A stretch of 19,861 nucleotides of DNA from JANLTP01 sp031363055 (GCA_031363055.1 JANLTP010000110.1:1-19861), one strand, 5' to 3'; positions 1-7,076 are shown, counted from the first letter of the stretch. Notes: generated by a model from the sequence alone, not told the origin. A program made the numbers and translations.

Positions 1-1214
1 TGGCGCGGCTGCGCGAATCGGGCCTGGCGGACGAGGCGGTGCTGCTCTCGACCTGCAACCGCACCGAGATCTATTGCGTCACGCGCGCTCCGGACGAGTT
101 GCCGGCCGCGCTCGCCGAGTGGCTCGGACAACAGTACGGACAACAGCACGGACAACAGCACGGACTGCAGGGCGGACTGCAGGGCGGACTGCAGGGCGAT
201 CAAATCGGATCGCAACATCTATATACCCTGCCGCAGGGCGAGGCAGTGCGACATGCCTTTCGGGTGGCGTGCGGCCTTGACTCGATGGTGGTCGGCGAGC
301 CGCAGATCCTGGGCCAGATGAAAGACGCCGCGCGCAAGGCACAACAAGCGGGCTCGCTGGGCACCCATTTGCATCATTTGTTTCAGCGCAGCTTTGCGGT
401 CGCCAAGGAAGTACGCTCGACCACCGAAATCGGCGCACATTCGGTGTCGATGGCGGCGGCGGCCGTGCGACTGTCACGTCGTATCTTCGAAGACCTGCGC
501 GATACCCAGGTGCTGTTCGTCGGCGCGGGTGAAATGATCGAGTTGGCAGCGACCCATTTCGCCGCGCAACATCCGAAAAAAATCGTGGTGGCGAATCGCA
601 CCATCGAGCGCGCACAAAAACTCGCGCAACGCTTTGGTGCGCAGGCCATTCGGCTGGCCGAGTTACCCGAGCGACTCGATCAGTTCGACATTGTCGTCAG
701 TTGCACCGCCAGTTCTCTGCCGATCATTGGCCTCGGTCTGGTCGAACGCGCCACCCGTTCGCGCAAGCGCCGACCGATGTTCATGGTCGACCTGGCCGTG
801 CCGCGGGACATCGAGGCCGAGGTCGGTCAGCTTGAAGACGTTTTTCTCTACACACTCGATGATCTGGGCAAACTCGTGCAGAGCGGTGTTGAACATCGCC
901 GGGCCGCCGTCAGCCAAGCCGAGGCGATCATTGAAACCCGGGTCGGCGCGTTCATGCAATGGCTGGCCAGTCGCGAGGCGGTGCCACAAATCAAAGCCCT
1001 GCATGCCCGTGCCGAAACACTGAAGCAGGGCGAACTTGAACGCGCCCGCCGGGCGCTGCAACGCGGCGACGATCCGCAGGTGGTGATCGAGGCGCTGGCG
1101 CATGCGCTGACGGCCAAGTTCCTGCATGGACCCACCACCTTGCTGACGCGTAACCAGGAGCAAGGCGCGCATCTCGCCCAACTGATCGAGCAACTGCTGC
1201 CTGAACAGAAATGA
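1..1214 (+). CDS. hemA: Glutamyl-tRNA reductase, 5'-truncated by window edge
   Basis: Reduces glutamyl-tRNA(Glu) to glutamate-1-semialdehyde with NADPH, the first committed step of C5-pathway haem synthesis. The frame is open from base 3, so the true start lies outside the window; the GTG at 39 sits inside the conserved STCNRTE active-site segment (catalytic Cys codon 54-56) and is not the start. Seen further on are the conserved AFRVACGLDSMVVGEPQILG region, the glycine-rich NADPH site (FVGAGEM, about 510-540) and the C-terminal dimerisation region (ALTAKFLHGPT). Between the catalytic segment and the LYTLPQGEAVRHAF block there is an unusual Gly/Gln-rich stretch built of six 12-bp units, making this spacer longer (about 17 residues by rough comparison with remembered burkholderial HemA) than usual. 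The TGA stop overlaps the ATG at 1211. Identity is very secure. Confidence 0.97.
   Translation, partial: ARLRESGLADEAVLLSTCNRTEIYCVTRAPDELPAALAEWLGQQYGQQHGQQHGLQGGLQGGLQGDQIGSQHLYTLPQGEAVRHAFRVACGLDSMVVGEPQILGQMKDAARKAQQAGSLGTHLHHLFQRSFAVAKEVRSTTEIGAHSVSMAAAAVRLSRRIFEDLRDTQVLFVGAGEMIELAATHFAAQHPKKIVVANRTIERAQKLAQRFGAQAIRLAELPERLDQFDIVVSCTASSLPIIGLGLVERATRSRKRRPMFMVDLAVPRDIEAEVGQLEDVFLYTLDDLGKLVQSGVEHRRAAVSQAEAIIETRVGAFMQWLASREAVPQIKALHARAETLKQGELERARRALQRGDDPQVVIEALAHALTAKFLHGPTTLLTRNQEQGAHLAQLIEQLLPEQK
126..197 (+). repeat. Six 12-bp tandem units inside hemA
   Basis: Units begin at 126, 138, 150, 162, 174 and 186. The first three read GGACAACAG(T/C)AC and the last three GGACTGCAGGGC, giving GQQY, GQQH, GQQH and then GLQG three times. 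The array is in frame, 24 residues long, and lies in the linker after the catalytic segment of HemA. Two sub-families in blocks of three suggest two rounds of expansion. Confidence 0.95.
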
Positions 1215-1216
1215 CT

Positions 1217-2299
1217 ATGAAGCCTGCCATCCAGGGCAAACTCGACAGCCTCGAACAACGCCTGGCCGAAGTCAACGGTCTCTTGTCCAGCGAACAGGCG
1301 ACCCGCGACCTCAACGAATACCGCAAGCTGAACCGCGAACACTCTGAACTATCGGAAGTGGTCGCCCATTTCCAGACCTGGAAGCATGCGATCGCCGACC
1401 GTGACTCGGCTGCGTCGATGCGCAGCGACCCAGAGATGCGCGAACTGGCCGAGGAAGAATTTGCGGCGGCCGAGCTGCGCGCCGAGAACGAGACCTTCAC
1501 GCTCGAGCGCTTGCTGCTGCCCAAAGATCCGAATGATGATCGCAACATCATGCTGGAGATTCGAGCCGGCACTGGCGGCGACGAATCGGCGTTGTTCGCC
1601 GGCGACCTGCTGCGCATGTACATGCGTTACGCAGAACGGCGCCGCTGGCAGACCGAAATCATGTCCGAAAGCTTGTCCGAGTTGGGCGGTTACCGCGAAG
1701 TCATTGTGCGAATTGCCGGTGACTCGGTGTTTTCGAAGCTCAAGTTTGAATCCGGTGGACATCGCGTGCAGCGGGTGCCTGAGACCGAAGCACAGGGCCG
1801 CATTCATACCTCCGCCTGCACCGTCGCGGTGATGGCCGAGGCCGATGAGGCCGGCGAAATCATCATCGATTCCGAAGACCTGCGCATCGACGTCTTTCGC
1901 GCCTCCGGCGCCGGCGGACAACACGTCAACAAGACCGAGTCAGCGGTGCGCATCACCCATTTGCCGAGCGGCCTCGTCGTCGAGTGTCAGGACGACCGAT
2001 CGCAGCATCGCAACAAGGACAAGGCGATGAAGGTGCTCATGACGCGCCTGAAAGACAAGCAGCAACGCGAGGCTCATGCCAAGGAGGCGGCGCACCGCAA
2101 ATCGCTGGTTGGCTCCGGCGATCGCTCGGAGCGGATTCGAACCTACAATTTTCCGCAAGGCCGCGTCACCGATCACCGCATCAATCTCACGCTCTACAAG
2201 ATTGCGCAGATCATGGAAGGCGATTTGACCGAACTGATTGATCCGCTGCTGATGGCGCATGCGGCCGAGCAACTGGAAGCGCTGGCCGGCGAATCCTGA
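1217..2299 (+). CDS. prfA: Peptide chain release factor 1 (RF1)
   Basis: Recognises UAA and UAG stop codons in the ribosomal A site and triggers peptidyl-tRNA hydrolysis. The stop-codon-reading PxT tripeptide is PET (residues 188-190 from the ATG at 1217) and the catalytic GGQ loop is in ASGAGGQHVNK, with Gln at 235. These positions and the 360-residue length match E. coli RF1 numbering exactly if translation begins at 1217. The in-frame ATG at 1211, which overlaps the hemA stop, would add Met-Thr only and is the alternative start; the ATGA overlap suggests translational coupling either way. Its own stop is UGA, read by RF2. The GGQ glutamine is the substrate of PrmC, encoded two genes downstream. 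Confidence 0.97.
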   Translation: MKPAIQGKLDSLEQRLAEVNGLLSSEQATRDLNEYRKLNREHSELSEVVAHFQTWKHAIADRDSAASMRSDPEMRELAEEEFAAAELRAENETFTLERLLLPKDPNDDRNIMLEIRAGTGGDESALFAGDLLRMYMRYAERRRWQTEIMSESLSELGGYREVIVRIAGDSVFSKLKFESGGHRVQRVPETEAQGRIHTSACTVAVMAEADEAGEIIIDSEDLRIDVFRASGAGGQHVNKTESAVRITHLPSGLVVECQDDRSQHRNKDKAMKVLMTRLKDKQQREAHAKEAAHRKSLVGSGDRSERIRTYNFPQGRVTDHRINLTLYKIAQIMEGDLTELIDPLLMAHAAEQLEALAGES

Positions 2300-2305
2300 G
2301 TCATG

Positions 2306-2362
2306 ACCGCCTTATTCGCGGTTGCTGAGCTCGAGACTTTGGTGCTTTCGCGGTAAAACCGC
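2306..2362 (+). promoter_or_regulatory. Two small hairpins with interchangeable arms between prfA and the cyclase gene
   Basis: ACCGC (2306-2310) pairs with GCGGT (2318-2322) across a 7-base loop. GCGGT (2350-2354) pairs with ACCGC (2358-2362) across AAA. Because both pairs use the same five bases, the first and third arms, or the second and fourth, could also pair. A short T-rich stretch (CGTTTGT) follows the second hairpin. It may be a weak terminator or attenuator after prfA, or chance. The stems are only 5 bp, so confidence is low. Confidence 0.25.
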
Positions 2363-2455
2363 CGTTTGTCTGCGAGCGGCCGGATGAGCGGAAAATCGCA
2401 GGCCATTCATCGGAGTGTTGCCCAAAACAGACAGCCGATCGGCAAAATTCCGGAC

Positions 2456-3640
2456 ATGAATGTTTTTAACAGTTTGGATATCCGCACCGCTTACCTGATC
2501 GCCGGACTGGCCAGCCTGTTATCGGCATCGGCCATGTTCGTTTTGCGCAGTTTGCACAAACCGTCCCAAACCGCTGCGGTGGTCATGGCGAGCGCATTGG
2601 CCTGCGGCGGCACCAGCCTCGTCATGGCAGCCGATCGCGGCCTGAATTCATCGGCCATTGTGCTCTGGTTGAGCCTACTGCTGTCCGGCGCCTGTTTTGC
2701 CATGATGCTCGAGTCGGTGCGACAACTGTACGGACATCGGCCGAGCTATGGGTTCTGCGCCGTGATCATTGCGCTGTTCGGCGTCGGCCTGGCCTTTTCG
2801 ACGAACTCACGGACTATCCTGCTCTGGCACTTCGGCTATCAGTCGATCTGCTCGCTGACGATCATGACGCTGGTCATGCGCAGCCAGGACGAACAGGCGC
2901 CGACCCAGCGATTCGGCATGCTGGCGCTGTTTATCGGCCTGTCACTGACCACATCGATGCGCTGGTTCGACTCGCTCTATGCGGGCGACATCGTATTGCT
3001 GTCGCCGAGCCTCAAATACGGCGCAGCGCAAGGCCCGGCCGTGGCGCTCTATACGCTGTCGCCGGTCATCATGATGATTCTCGTGCTGGCCATCCTCAAT
3101 GCGCGCCAGGTTGCCGAACTCACGGTCGCCGCCAGCACCGACGAGTTGACCGGACTGGCGTCGCGACGATTCCTGTTGCGCAGCGCCGCGCAATGGCGTC
3201 AAACCGTGCAAGAGCAGAACAACACCTGCGCGCTCTTGATGATCGACGTCGATCAATTCAAGTCGATCAATGACCGCTTCGGCCATGAAACCGGTGATCT
3301 GGTACTCTGCCATATCGCTCGAACCCTGAACGCCAATCTGCGCGGTGACGCCATCCTGGCGCGCTACGGCGGCGAAGAGTTTTGTGCACTGGTGCCGATC
3401 GAGCGACCCGCCGAAGCCGAGGCTGCGGCCGAACGATTGCGCAAGGCCATGGAGATCACACCATTTCGCGACGGACTGACTCAGATCAACATCACCATCA
3501 GCGTCGGGGTCGCCATGCACGGCGCGCAACAGACGCTGCAAGAGGTGCTGCGCATCGCCGATCGCCGGGTTTATCGTGCCAAAGACCTTGGCCGCAATCG
3601 AGTGGTCGATGAAGACTTTGCCACCGAGCCCGCAGTTTGA
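2456..3640 (+). CDS. Membrane-anchored GGDEF diguanylate cyclase
   Basis: Predicted to condense two GTP into cyclic di-GMP at the inner membrane. From the ATG at 2456 the protein has 394 residues. About seven hydrophobic segments fill the first 215 residues, with no recognisable periplasmic sensor domain. A GGDEF domain follows, opening with STDELTGLASRR, then LMIDVDQFKSINDRFGHETGD and the active-site signature GGEEF at residues 305-309, so catalysis should be intact. The product-inhibition I-site (RxxD just before the signature) reads RGDA, so its Asp is missing. The start is uncertain: the frame is open upstream, with TTG at 2366 and ATG at 2384, and no strong Shine-Dalgarno precedes 2456. 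The end overlaps the prmC start by 32 bp. Its place between prfA and prmC is unusual. Confidence 0.9.
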   Translation: MNVFNSLDIRTAYLIAGLASLLSASAMFVLRSLHKPSQTAAVVMASALACGGTSLVMAADRGLNSSAIVLWLSLLLSGACFAMMLESVRQLYGHRPSYGFCAVIIALFGVGLAFSTNSRTILLWHFGYQSICSLTIMTLVMRSQDEQAPTQRFGMLALFIGLSLTTSMRWFDSLYAGDIVLLSPSLKYGAAQGPAVALYTLSPVIMMILVLAILNARQVAELTVAASTDELTGLASRRFLLRSAAQWRQTVQEQNNTCALLMIDVDQFKSINDRFGHETGDLVLCHIARTLNANLRGDAILARYGGEEFCALVPIERPAEAEAAAERLRKAMEITPFRDGLTQINITISVGVAMHGAQQTLQEVLRIADRRVYRAKDLGRNRVVDEDFATEPAV

Positions 3641-4475
3641 CCCTACAGTGCCGACCTACGATAGCCTGCTGGCCGAAGCGCATCTGCCTCACCTTGAAGC
3701 ACGCGCGTTGCTCGAGCACGCGAGCGGCCAACGTCGCGAGTGGCTGATCGCGCATGGCGATGAGTCTGCCAGCAGCAGCGTAGCCCTAAGCTTTCGATCG
3801 CTGTGCGCGCGTCGCCTAAACGGCGAGCCGATTGCTTACCTCATAGGATGGCGCGAATTCTACGGTCGGCGTTTTGAGGTCGGCCCGGACGTGCTGATTC
3901 CGCGTCCAGAGACCGAGTTACTGATCGAGCGTTCGCTGCGGCTAGCCTGCGCCCGTGCCCGCGTAATTGATCTCGGTACCGGCAGCGGTTGCATCGCATT
4001 GACCCTGGCCTGCGAGCGCACCGATTTGAATATTCTGGCCACCGACCAATCGTCAGCGGCACTGCACATCGCACAACAGAATGCGCAACGGCTCTGTCCT
4101 GATCACCTCACCGATGGACGGCTGCAATTTCAGCGCAGCGACTGGTGGGAACAGGTCGCGCCTAAGCTGAAGTTCGAGCTGATTGTGTCGAATCCACCCT
4201 ACATTGAACGCACTGATGCCCACCTCGAGCAAGGCGATCTGCGCTTCGAACCGAGAATGGCATTGACTGACGAAAACGACGGCTTGCGGGCATTGCACGA
4301 CATTGCCCGTGACGCAGCAAGCCGTTTAGCCCCAGGCGGATATTTGTTGCTCGAACATGGCTACAGCCAGGGCGCGGCAGTGTCTAAACTCATGCGCGAA
4401 TTTAGCTTTGTGCAAGTAGAGACTCACTTCGACGCTGCGGGTCTGACGCGAATCAGTCAAGCAAAAATGCCTTGA
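3609..4475 (+). CDS. prmC: Release factor glutamine N5-methyltransferase
   Basis: Transfers a methyl group from S-adenosylmethionine to the GGQ glutamine of RF1 and RF2, raising termination efficiency. From ATG 3609 it has 288 residues: an N-terminal helical release-factor-binding domain (DSLLAEAHLPHLEARALLEH), the conserved linker VLIPRPETELLIE, SAM motif I (DLGTGSG, residues 121-127) and the catalytic NPPY at 195-198. Start 3609 is chosen because a GAGTGG lies a few bases upstream and the N-terminus then fits the family; GTG 3576 is the other possibility. The gene begins inside the end of the cyclase gene, so the two are probably co-translated. The stop codon lies in a 12-bp tandem duplication that repeats the stop in frame. 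Confidence 0.95.
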   Translation: MKTLPPSPQFDPTVPTYDSLLAEAHLPHLEARALLEHASGQRREWLIAHGDESASSSVALSFRSLCARRLNGEPIAYLIGWREFYGRRFEVGPDVLIPRPETELLIERSLRLACARARVIDLGTGSGCIALTLACERTDLNILATDQSSAALHIAQQNAQRLCPDHLTDGRLQFQRSDWWEQVAPKLKFELIVSNPPYIERTDAHLEQGDLRFEPRMALTDENDGLRALHDIARDAASRLAPGGYLLLEHGYSQGAAVSKLMREFSFVQVETHFDAAGLTRISQAKMP

Positions 4476-4486
4476 AAAATGCCTTG
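4463..4486 (+). repeat. 12-bp tandem duplication spanning the prmC stop
   Basis: AAAAATGCCTTG occurs twice back to back (4463-4474 and 4475-4486). The prmC TGA is formed across the junction, and the second copy makes another in-frame TGA (4485-4487), so the last codons and stop (Lys-Met-Pro-stop) are duplicated exactly. Confidence 0.95.
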
Positions 4487-4583
4487 AAGCAAGCACAGTT
4501 TCAGGAAACAAGCGAAAATGGCGGCTCGCTGTTGCAGGATCTGCAGGAAAATAAAAGCCTCGAACGACGAGAACACTCAGAAA

Positions 4584-4922
4584 ATGGACAAAGCTATGGA
4601 AGCCAAAGATTTCATTCAAAAGACTGTCACCGACAACCCGGTTGTGCTGTTCATGAAGGGCACGGCTCAGTTTCCGCAGTGCGGGTTTTCGGGCCGGGCC
4701 ATCCAGATTTTGAAGGCCGTCGGTATCGATAATATGGTGACGGTCAACGTGCTTGAGGACGACGAAGTCCGTCAGGCGATCAAGGATTTTTCGAATTGGC
4801 CGACCGTACCGCAGCTTTACATGAACGGTGAGTTCATTGGCGGCTCGGACATCATGACCGAAATGTATCAGTCAGGCGAACTGCAAAAGCTGGCTTCTGG
4901 CGGTACACAGTCGGCCGCGTGA
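4584..4922 (+). CDS. grxD: Monothiol glutaredoxin, Grx4/GrxD type
   Basis: A CGFS-type monothiol glutaredoxin, a family that binds and transfers [2Fe-2S] clusters using its cysteine and glutathione. From ATG 4584 it has 112 residues and contains VVLFMKGTAQFPQCGFSG (active-site CGFS), WPTVPQLY with the cis-proline that contacts glutathione, and the C-terminal GGSDIMTEMYQSGEL helix. The frame is open upstream to an ATG at 4518, but that would add a 22-residue Cys/Lys-rich leader unlike the family. ATG 4596 is a shorter alternative. It follows prmC by 108 bp; hemA-prfA-prmC-grxD is the order I know from Burkholderiales, which supports the taxonomic guess. No clear promoter was seen in the gap. 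Confidence 0.95.
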   Translation: MDKAMEAKDFIQKTVTDNPVVLFMKGTAQFPQCGFSGRAIQILKAVGIDNMVTVNVLEDDEVRQAIKDFSNWPTVPQLYMNGEFIGGSDIMTEMYQSGELQKLASGGTQSAA

Positions 4923-4998
4923 GGCGCGAGGCCGCAGGGTCGTATTGCAATCTCCTGCGCAGCGTTGCCGTGAAATCGCCAGCGTAGCGGCAGTTTGA

Positions 4999-6612
4999 CT
5001 ATGCGGCCAAGGCAAACAGCATCGGTTCCTTGCCACTCGATTGACCTCGCTTGACCAAACGGCTGACTTCGCTGACATCCAGCGCTGGCTGCGCGGTCAA
5101 GGCACGCTGTACGATCTCGTCAGCCAGTTGCTCGAGTTGCGCGACCGATTGATCGAGTCGATCATCGAACTGCTGGTTATCGAGTTTATCGGTCAGTCCA
5201 CGATTCAATTCGGCGAACCACGGCAGGCTGGCCTGATCGATCATGCGGCGCGGATTAGCATTAACGCCCATCTCACCCCAGCGCCGCAACAATGATTGCA
5301 CGGCCACATTGATTCGCTGCACCGTTTCGATCCGACGCGTGATGCGGCCCATGGCACTGATATCAACCAGCTTGTTCTGGAAGAACAGCGGGCACATGAT
5401 GCCCCAGTAAAAGGTGTAGTCCCAGATCACCTTGATCGGCAGAATTTCAGCATCTCGAAACAGGCCGTATTGGCCACTGTAAAGCGGCAACATGCCATCA
5501 TAAAGCGCCAGATAAGTACGCTCGAAAATACTCGCGTACATGTCGACCGGACGCTTGGCGCGGTCCTGGGTCACCATCTCGGTAATGAAGGTATTGGCAA
5601 ACGCAATGAAGTCGCTGCCTGGCGAATAGAACGGATCGAGAAATACGCCGGCCTCGCCGGTCATGGCCCAACGATCGGAGCCTGAAAAAACCTTCTTGCA
5701 GCCATAAGAAAACTGTTTGAAGAACGCAAAGTCCTGCAATTTGTCGCGTTTGCCGTCAAGAACCGAATGCAGTTTGGGCTGGTGAACCGACAGCCACTGC
5801 ATCGCCGCCTCGAAGGTGCTCATGCGCTCAATCGGATGCAAGTTCGGATCGCAGACGATGCCGACCGAATGAGAACCCGAAGCCAGCGGAATCAGCCACA
5901 CCCAATAGCCTTCGCCGACCAGGTGAATCGTCGATAACCAGCGGTGCGGCGGATCACAACGCGACAGGAACTCGGCATCATCGCTCCAGTCGTCGACATT
6001 GATACGCTCAGCGATTCGAAACCAAACCGCGTTGCCTTCATGCGAATTAGCGTCGGCCAAGCCGAGCTTGCGCTTGATCAATCCGGCGCGCCCGCTGGCA
6101 TCAATCAACCAACGCGAGCGCAGTTCATGCCGAATGCCGTCTTGCTCGAAGACGATCTGATGTGGCTCTTCGTTCTGTGCGACCGTGAACTCACGGATCA
6201 TCGCCGAGTCCGAAAATCGAACCCCGCAATCGCGAACCAGCTTGCCCAACGAGTTCTCGAAAATACCACGATCGATTTGCCAGGAACCGGTCGGCAGAAA
6301 CGTGCTCGCGCCGAGTTCGGTCACCGATGCCAGATCGGACTGACCATCGGAGAAGAAAAATCGGAATCCGAATTTCTTGAGTTGTTGCTCCTTGAGCAGC
6401 TCTTTCATGCCCAGGACTTCCGAAAAATAATGGGCAGCAATTTCTACCGAAGACTCACCGATCTTGTGGGCTGCCTCGGGTACCGGGTGTGCCCGTCGCT
6501 CGATGACCTGAATGTCCAGATCCGGATGGCGGCGCTTCAGTTGCAGGGCGAGCGTCAAGCCCGCCAATCCGCCGCCCATGACGACGATCTCTCTGTGTTC
6601 AATCGGGGTCAA
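4999..6612 (-). CDS. FAD-dependent oxidoreductase, flavin-dependent halogenase-like
   Basis: A 537-residue flavoprotein, close in length to tryptophan halogenases such as PrnA. Visible motifs: the dinucleotide-binding GGGLAG at residues 13-18 with the acidic strand end VIERR; KIGESS at 50-55; lysines 79-80 in QQLKKFGFRF, where phenolic halogenases carry their catalytic Lys; the halogenase signature WxWxIP as WVWLIP (237-242), which is thought to separate halogenases from monooxygenases; and FLDPFYSPG (324-332), fitting the FxxPxxSxG motif. Those features favour the halogenase superfamily (PF04820). The substrate, and whether it halogenates at all, cannot be read. The start is TTG at 6612, chosen because GGAG lies 6 bases upstream. 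No flavin reductase, carrier protein or synthase is adjacent, so it looks like an orphan. It converges on grxD with a 76-bp gap. Confidence 0.8.
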   Translation of the reverse strand: MTPIEHREIVVMGGGLAGLTLALQLKRRHPDLDIQVIERRAHPVPEAAHKIGESSVEIAAHYFSEVLGMKELLKEQQLKKFGFRFFFSDGQSDLASVTELGASTFLPTGSWQIDRGIFENSLGKLVRDCGVRFSDSAMIREFTVAQNEEPHQIVFEQDGIRHELRSRWLIDASGRAGLIKRKLGLADANSHEGNAVWFRIAERINVDDWSDDAEFLSRCDPPHRWLSTIHLVGEGYWVWLIPLASGSHSVGIVCDPNLHPIERMSTFEAAMQWLSVHQPKLHSVLDGKRDKLQDFAFFKQFSYGCKKVFSGSDRWAMTGEAGVFLDPFYSPGSDFIAFANTFITEMVTQDRAKRPVDMYASIFERTYLALYDGMLPLYSGQYGLFRDAEILPIKVIWDYTFYWGIMCPLFFQNKLVDISAMGRITRRIETVQRINVAVQSLLRRWGEMGVNANPRRMIDQASLPWFAELNRGLTDKLDNQQFDDRLDQSVAQLEQLADEIVQRALTAQPALDVSEVSRLVKRGQSSGKEPMLFALAA

Positions 6613-6618
6613 ATTAAG

Positions 6619-6622
6619 CTCC
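6619..6622 (-). promoter_or_regulatory. Shine-Dalgarno fixing the TTG start of the halogenase-like gene
   Basis: On the minus strand GGAG is followed by six bases and then TTG (6612-6610). No in-frame ATG is available near the conserved N-terminal FAD motif, so this site decides the start. Confidence 0.6.
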
Positions 6623-6669
6623 AGCGCCTGTCGAGTTCAGGTTGATTTGCGACTGAGCTTAGCAGATCA

Positions 6670-6683
6670 GGCAACACGTTGCC
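6670..6683. promoter_or_regulatory. Palindrome GGCAAC-AC-GTTGCC, operator candidate
   Basis: A perfect 6-bp inverted repeat around a 2-base centre lies in the 161-bp gap between the divergent halogenase-like and MoaD-like genes. It overlaps the predicted -35 box of the rightward promoter, and a further half-site GGCAAC lies at 6715-6720, just after the predicted -10. This is a typical repressor geometry, but no regulator is encoded in the window. Confidence 0.35.
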
Positions 6684-6708
6684 AAAAGCCACTGTCCTGC
6701 ACTAGACT
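6679..6708 (+). promoter_or_regulatory. Sigma-70-like promoter candidate for the moaD-like/BNR pair
   Basis: TTGCCA (6679-6684; 5 of 6 to TTGACA), an 18-base spacer and TAGACT (6703-6708; 4 of 6 to TATAAT). It would start transcription near 6715, about 60 bases before the MoaD-like ATG. Called by eye only. Confidence 0.4.
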
Positions 6709-6732
6709 TATCGAGGCAACCTTATCCAGCTC

Positions 6733-6773
6733 ATGTCTGCGAACCCATGTCTGCGAACCCATGTCTGTGAGCC
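6733..6773 (+). repeat. 14-bp tandem repeat in the moaD-like leader
   Basis: ATGTCTGCGAACCC at 6733-6746 and again at 6747-6760, followed by a diverged 13-base copy (6761-6773). The next unit would begin at the true start codon, ATGTCAGCC at 6774. Each unit carries an ATG. The one at 6747 is in the gene's frame but hits a TGA after seven codons. Confidence 0.9.
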
Positions 6774-7055
6774 ATGTCAGCCAACTGCGTCACCGTAAAA
6801 TTCGCACCCAGCTTGCAGCGCCATGTGCCCTGCCCGGATCAGCAGGTCGTCGCTACCACCCTGGCCGAAGCGCTGGGCGCGGCATTCGTCGCGGCACCGG
6901 CACTCAGGCACTATGTGCTCGACGATCAGGGCGCGATTCGCAAACATGTTGCGGTCTTCATCAACAGTCTGATGTTGTCCAAACGTGATGACCTGAGCAG
7001 GGCCTTGTCGAACGGTGACCGTATCGATATCGCACAGGCGCTCTCCGGCGGTTAG
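6774..7055 (+). CDS. MoaD/ThiS-family ubiquitin-like sulfur-carrier protein
   Basis: A 93-residue protein with the beta-grasp pattern: an N-terminal strand (CVTVKFAPSLQRH), a middle helix (TLAEALGAAFVAAP), a strand HVAVFINSLML, and the closing NGDRIDIAQALSGG. The protein ends exactly in Gly-Gly, the terminus that MoaD, ThiS and related carriers use for adenylation and thiocarboxylation by an E1-like enzyme. No molybdopterin or thiamine gene and no E1 or rhodanese lies nearby. It sits 21 bp before the BNR propeller gene with the same orientation, so the two are probably one operon. ATG 6774 is chosen because the two upstream in-frame possibilities are blocked by stops. Carrier fold is likely; the pathway it serves is unknown. 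Confidence 0.85.
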   Translation: MSANCVTVKFAPSLQRHVPCPDQQVVATTLAEALGAAFVAAPALRHYVLDDQGAIRKHVAVFINSLMLSKRDDLSRALSNGDRIDIAQALSGG

Positions 7056-7076
7056 ATCCCCGGTGAAGAGGAATTC

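Noticed and set aside
126..197. CRISPR-like or recombination-site reading of the hemA repeats
   Set aside because: Units are contiguous 12-mers without spacers and are in frame within a coding sequence.
79..615. Arg-rich open frame of 178 codons on the minus strand opposite hemA
   Set aside because: It reads through the 12-bp repeats backwards and has no motif; hemA is certain on the plus strand.
4955..4992. Possible hairpin between grxD and the halogenase-like gene (TGCCG 4966-4970 with CGGCA 4988-4992)
   Set aside because: Only a 5-bp perfect stem with a 17-base loop and no T-tract; a convergent terminator is expected here but not clearly seen.
5944..6645. Open frame of 233 codons on the plus strand opposite the halogenase-like gene
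   Set aside because: The minus strand carries clear FAD and WxWxIP motifs; this frame is explained by codon bias on the other strand.
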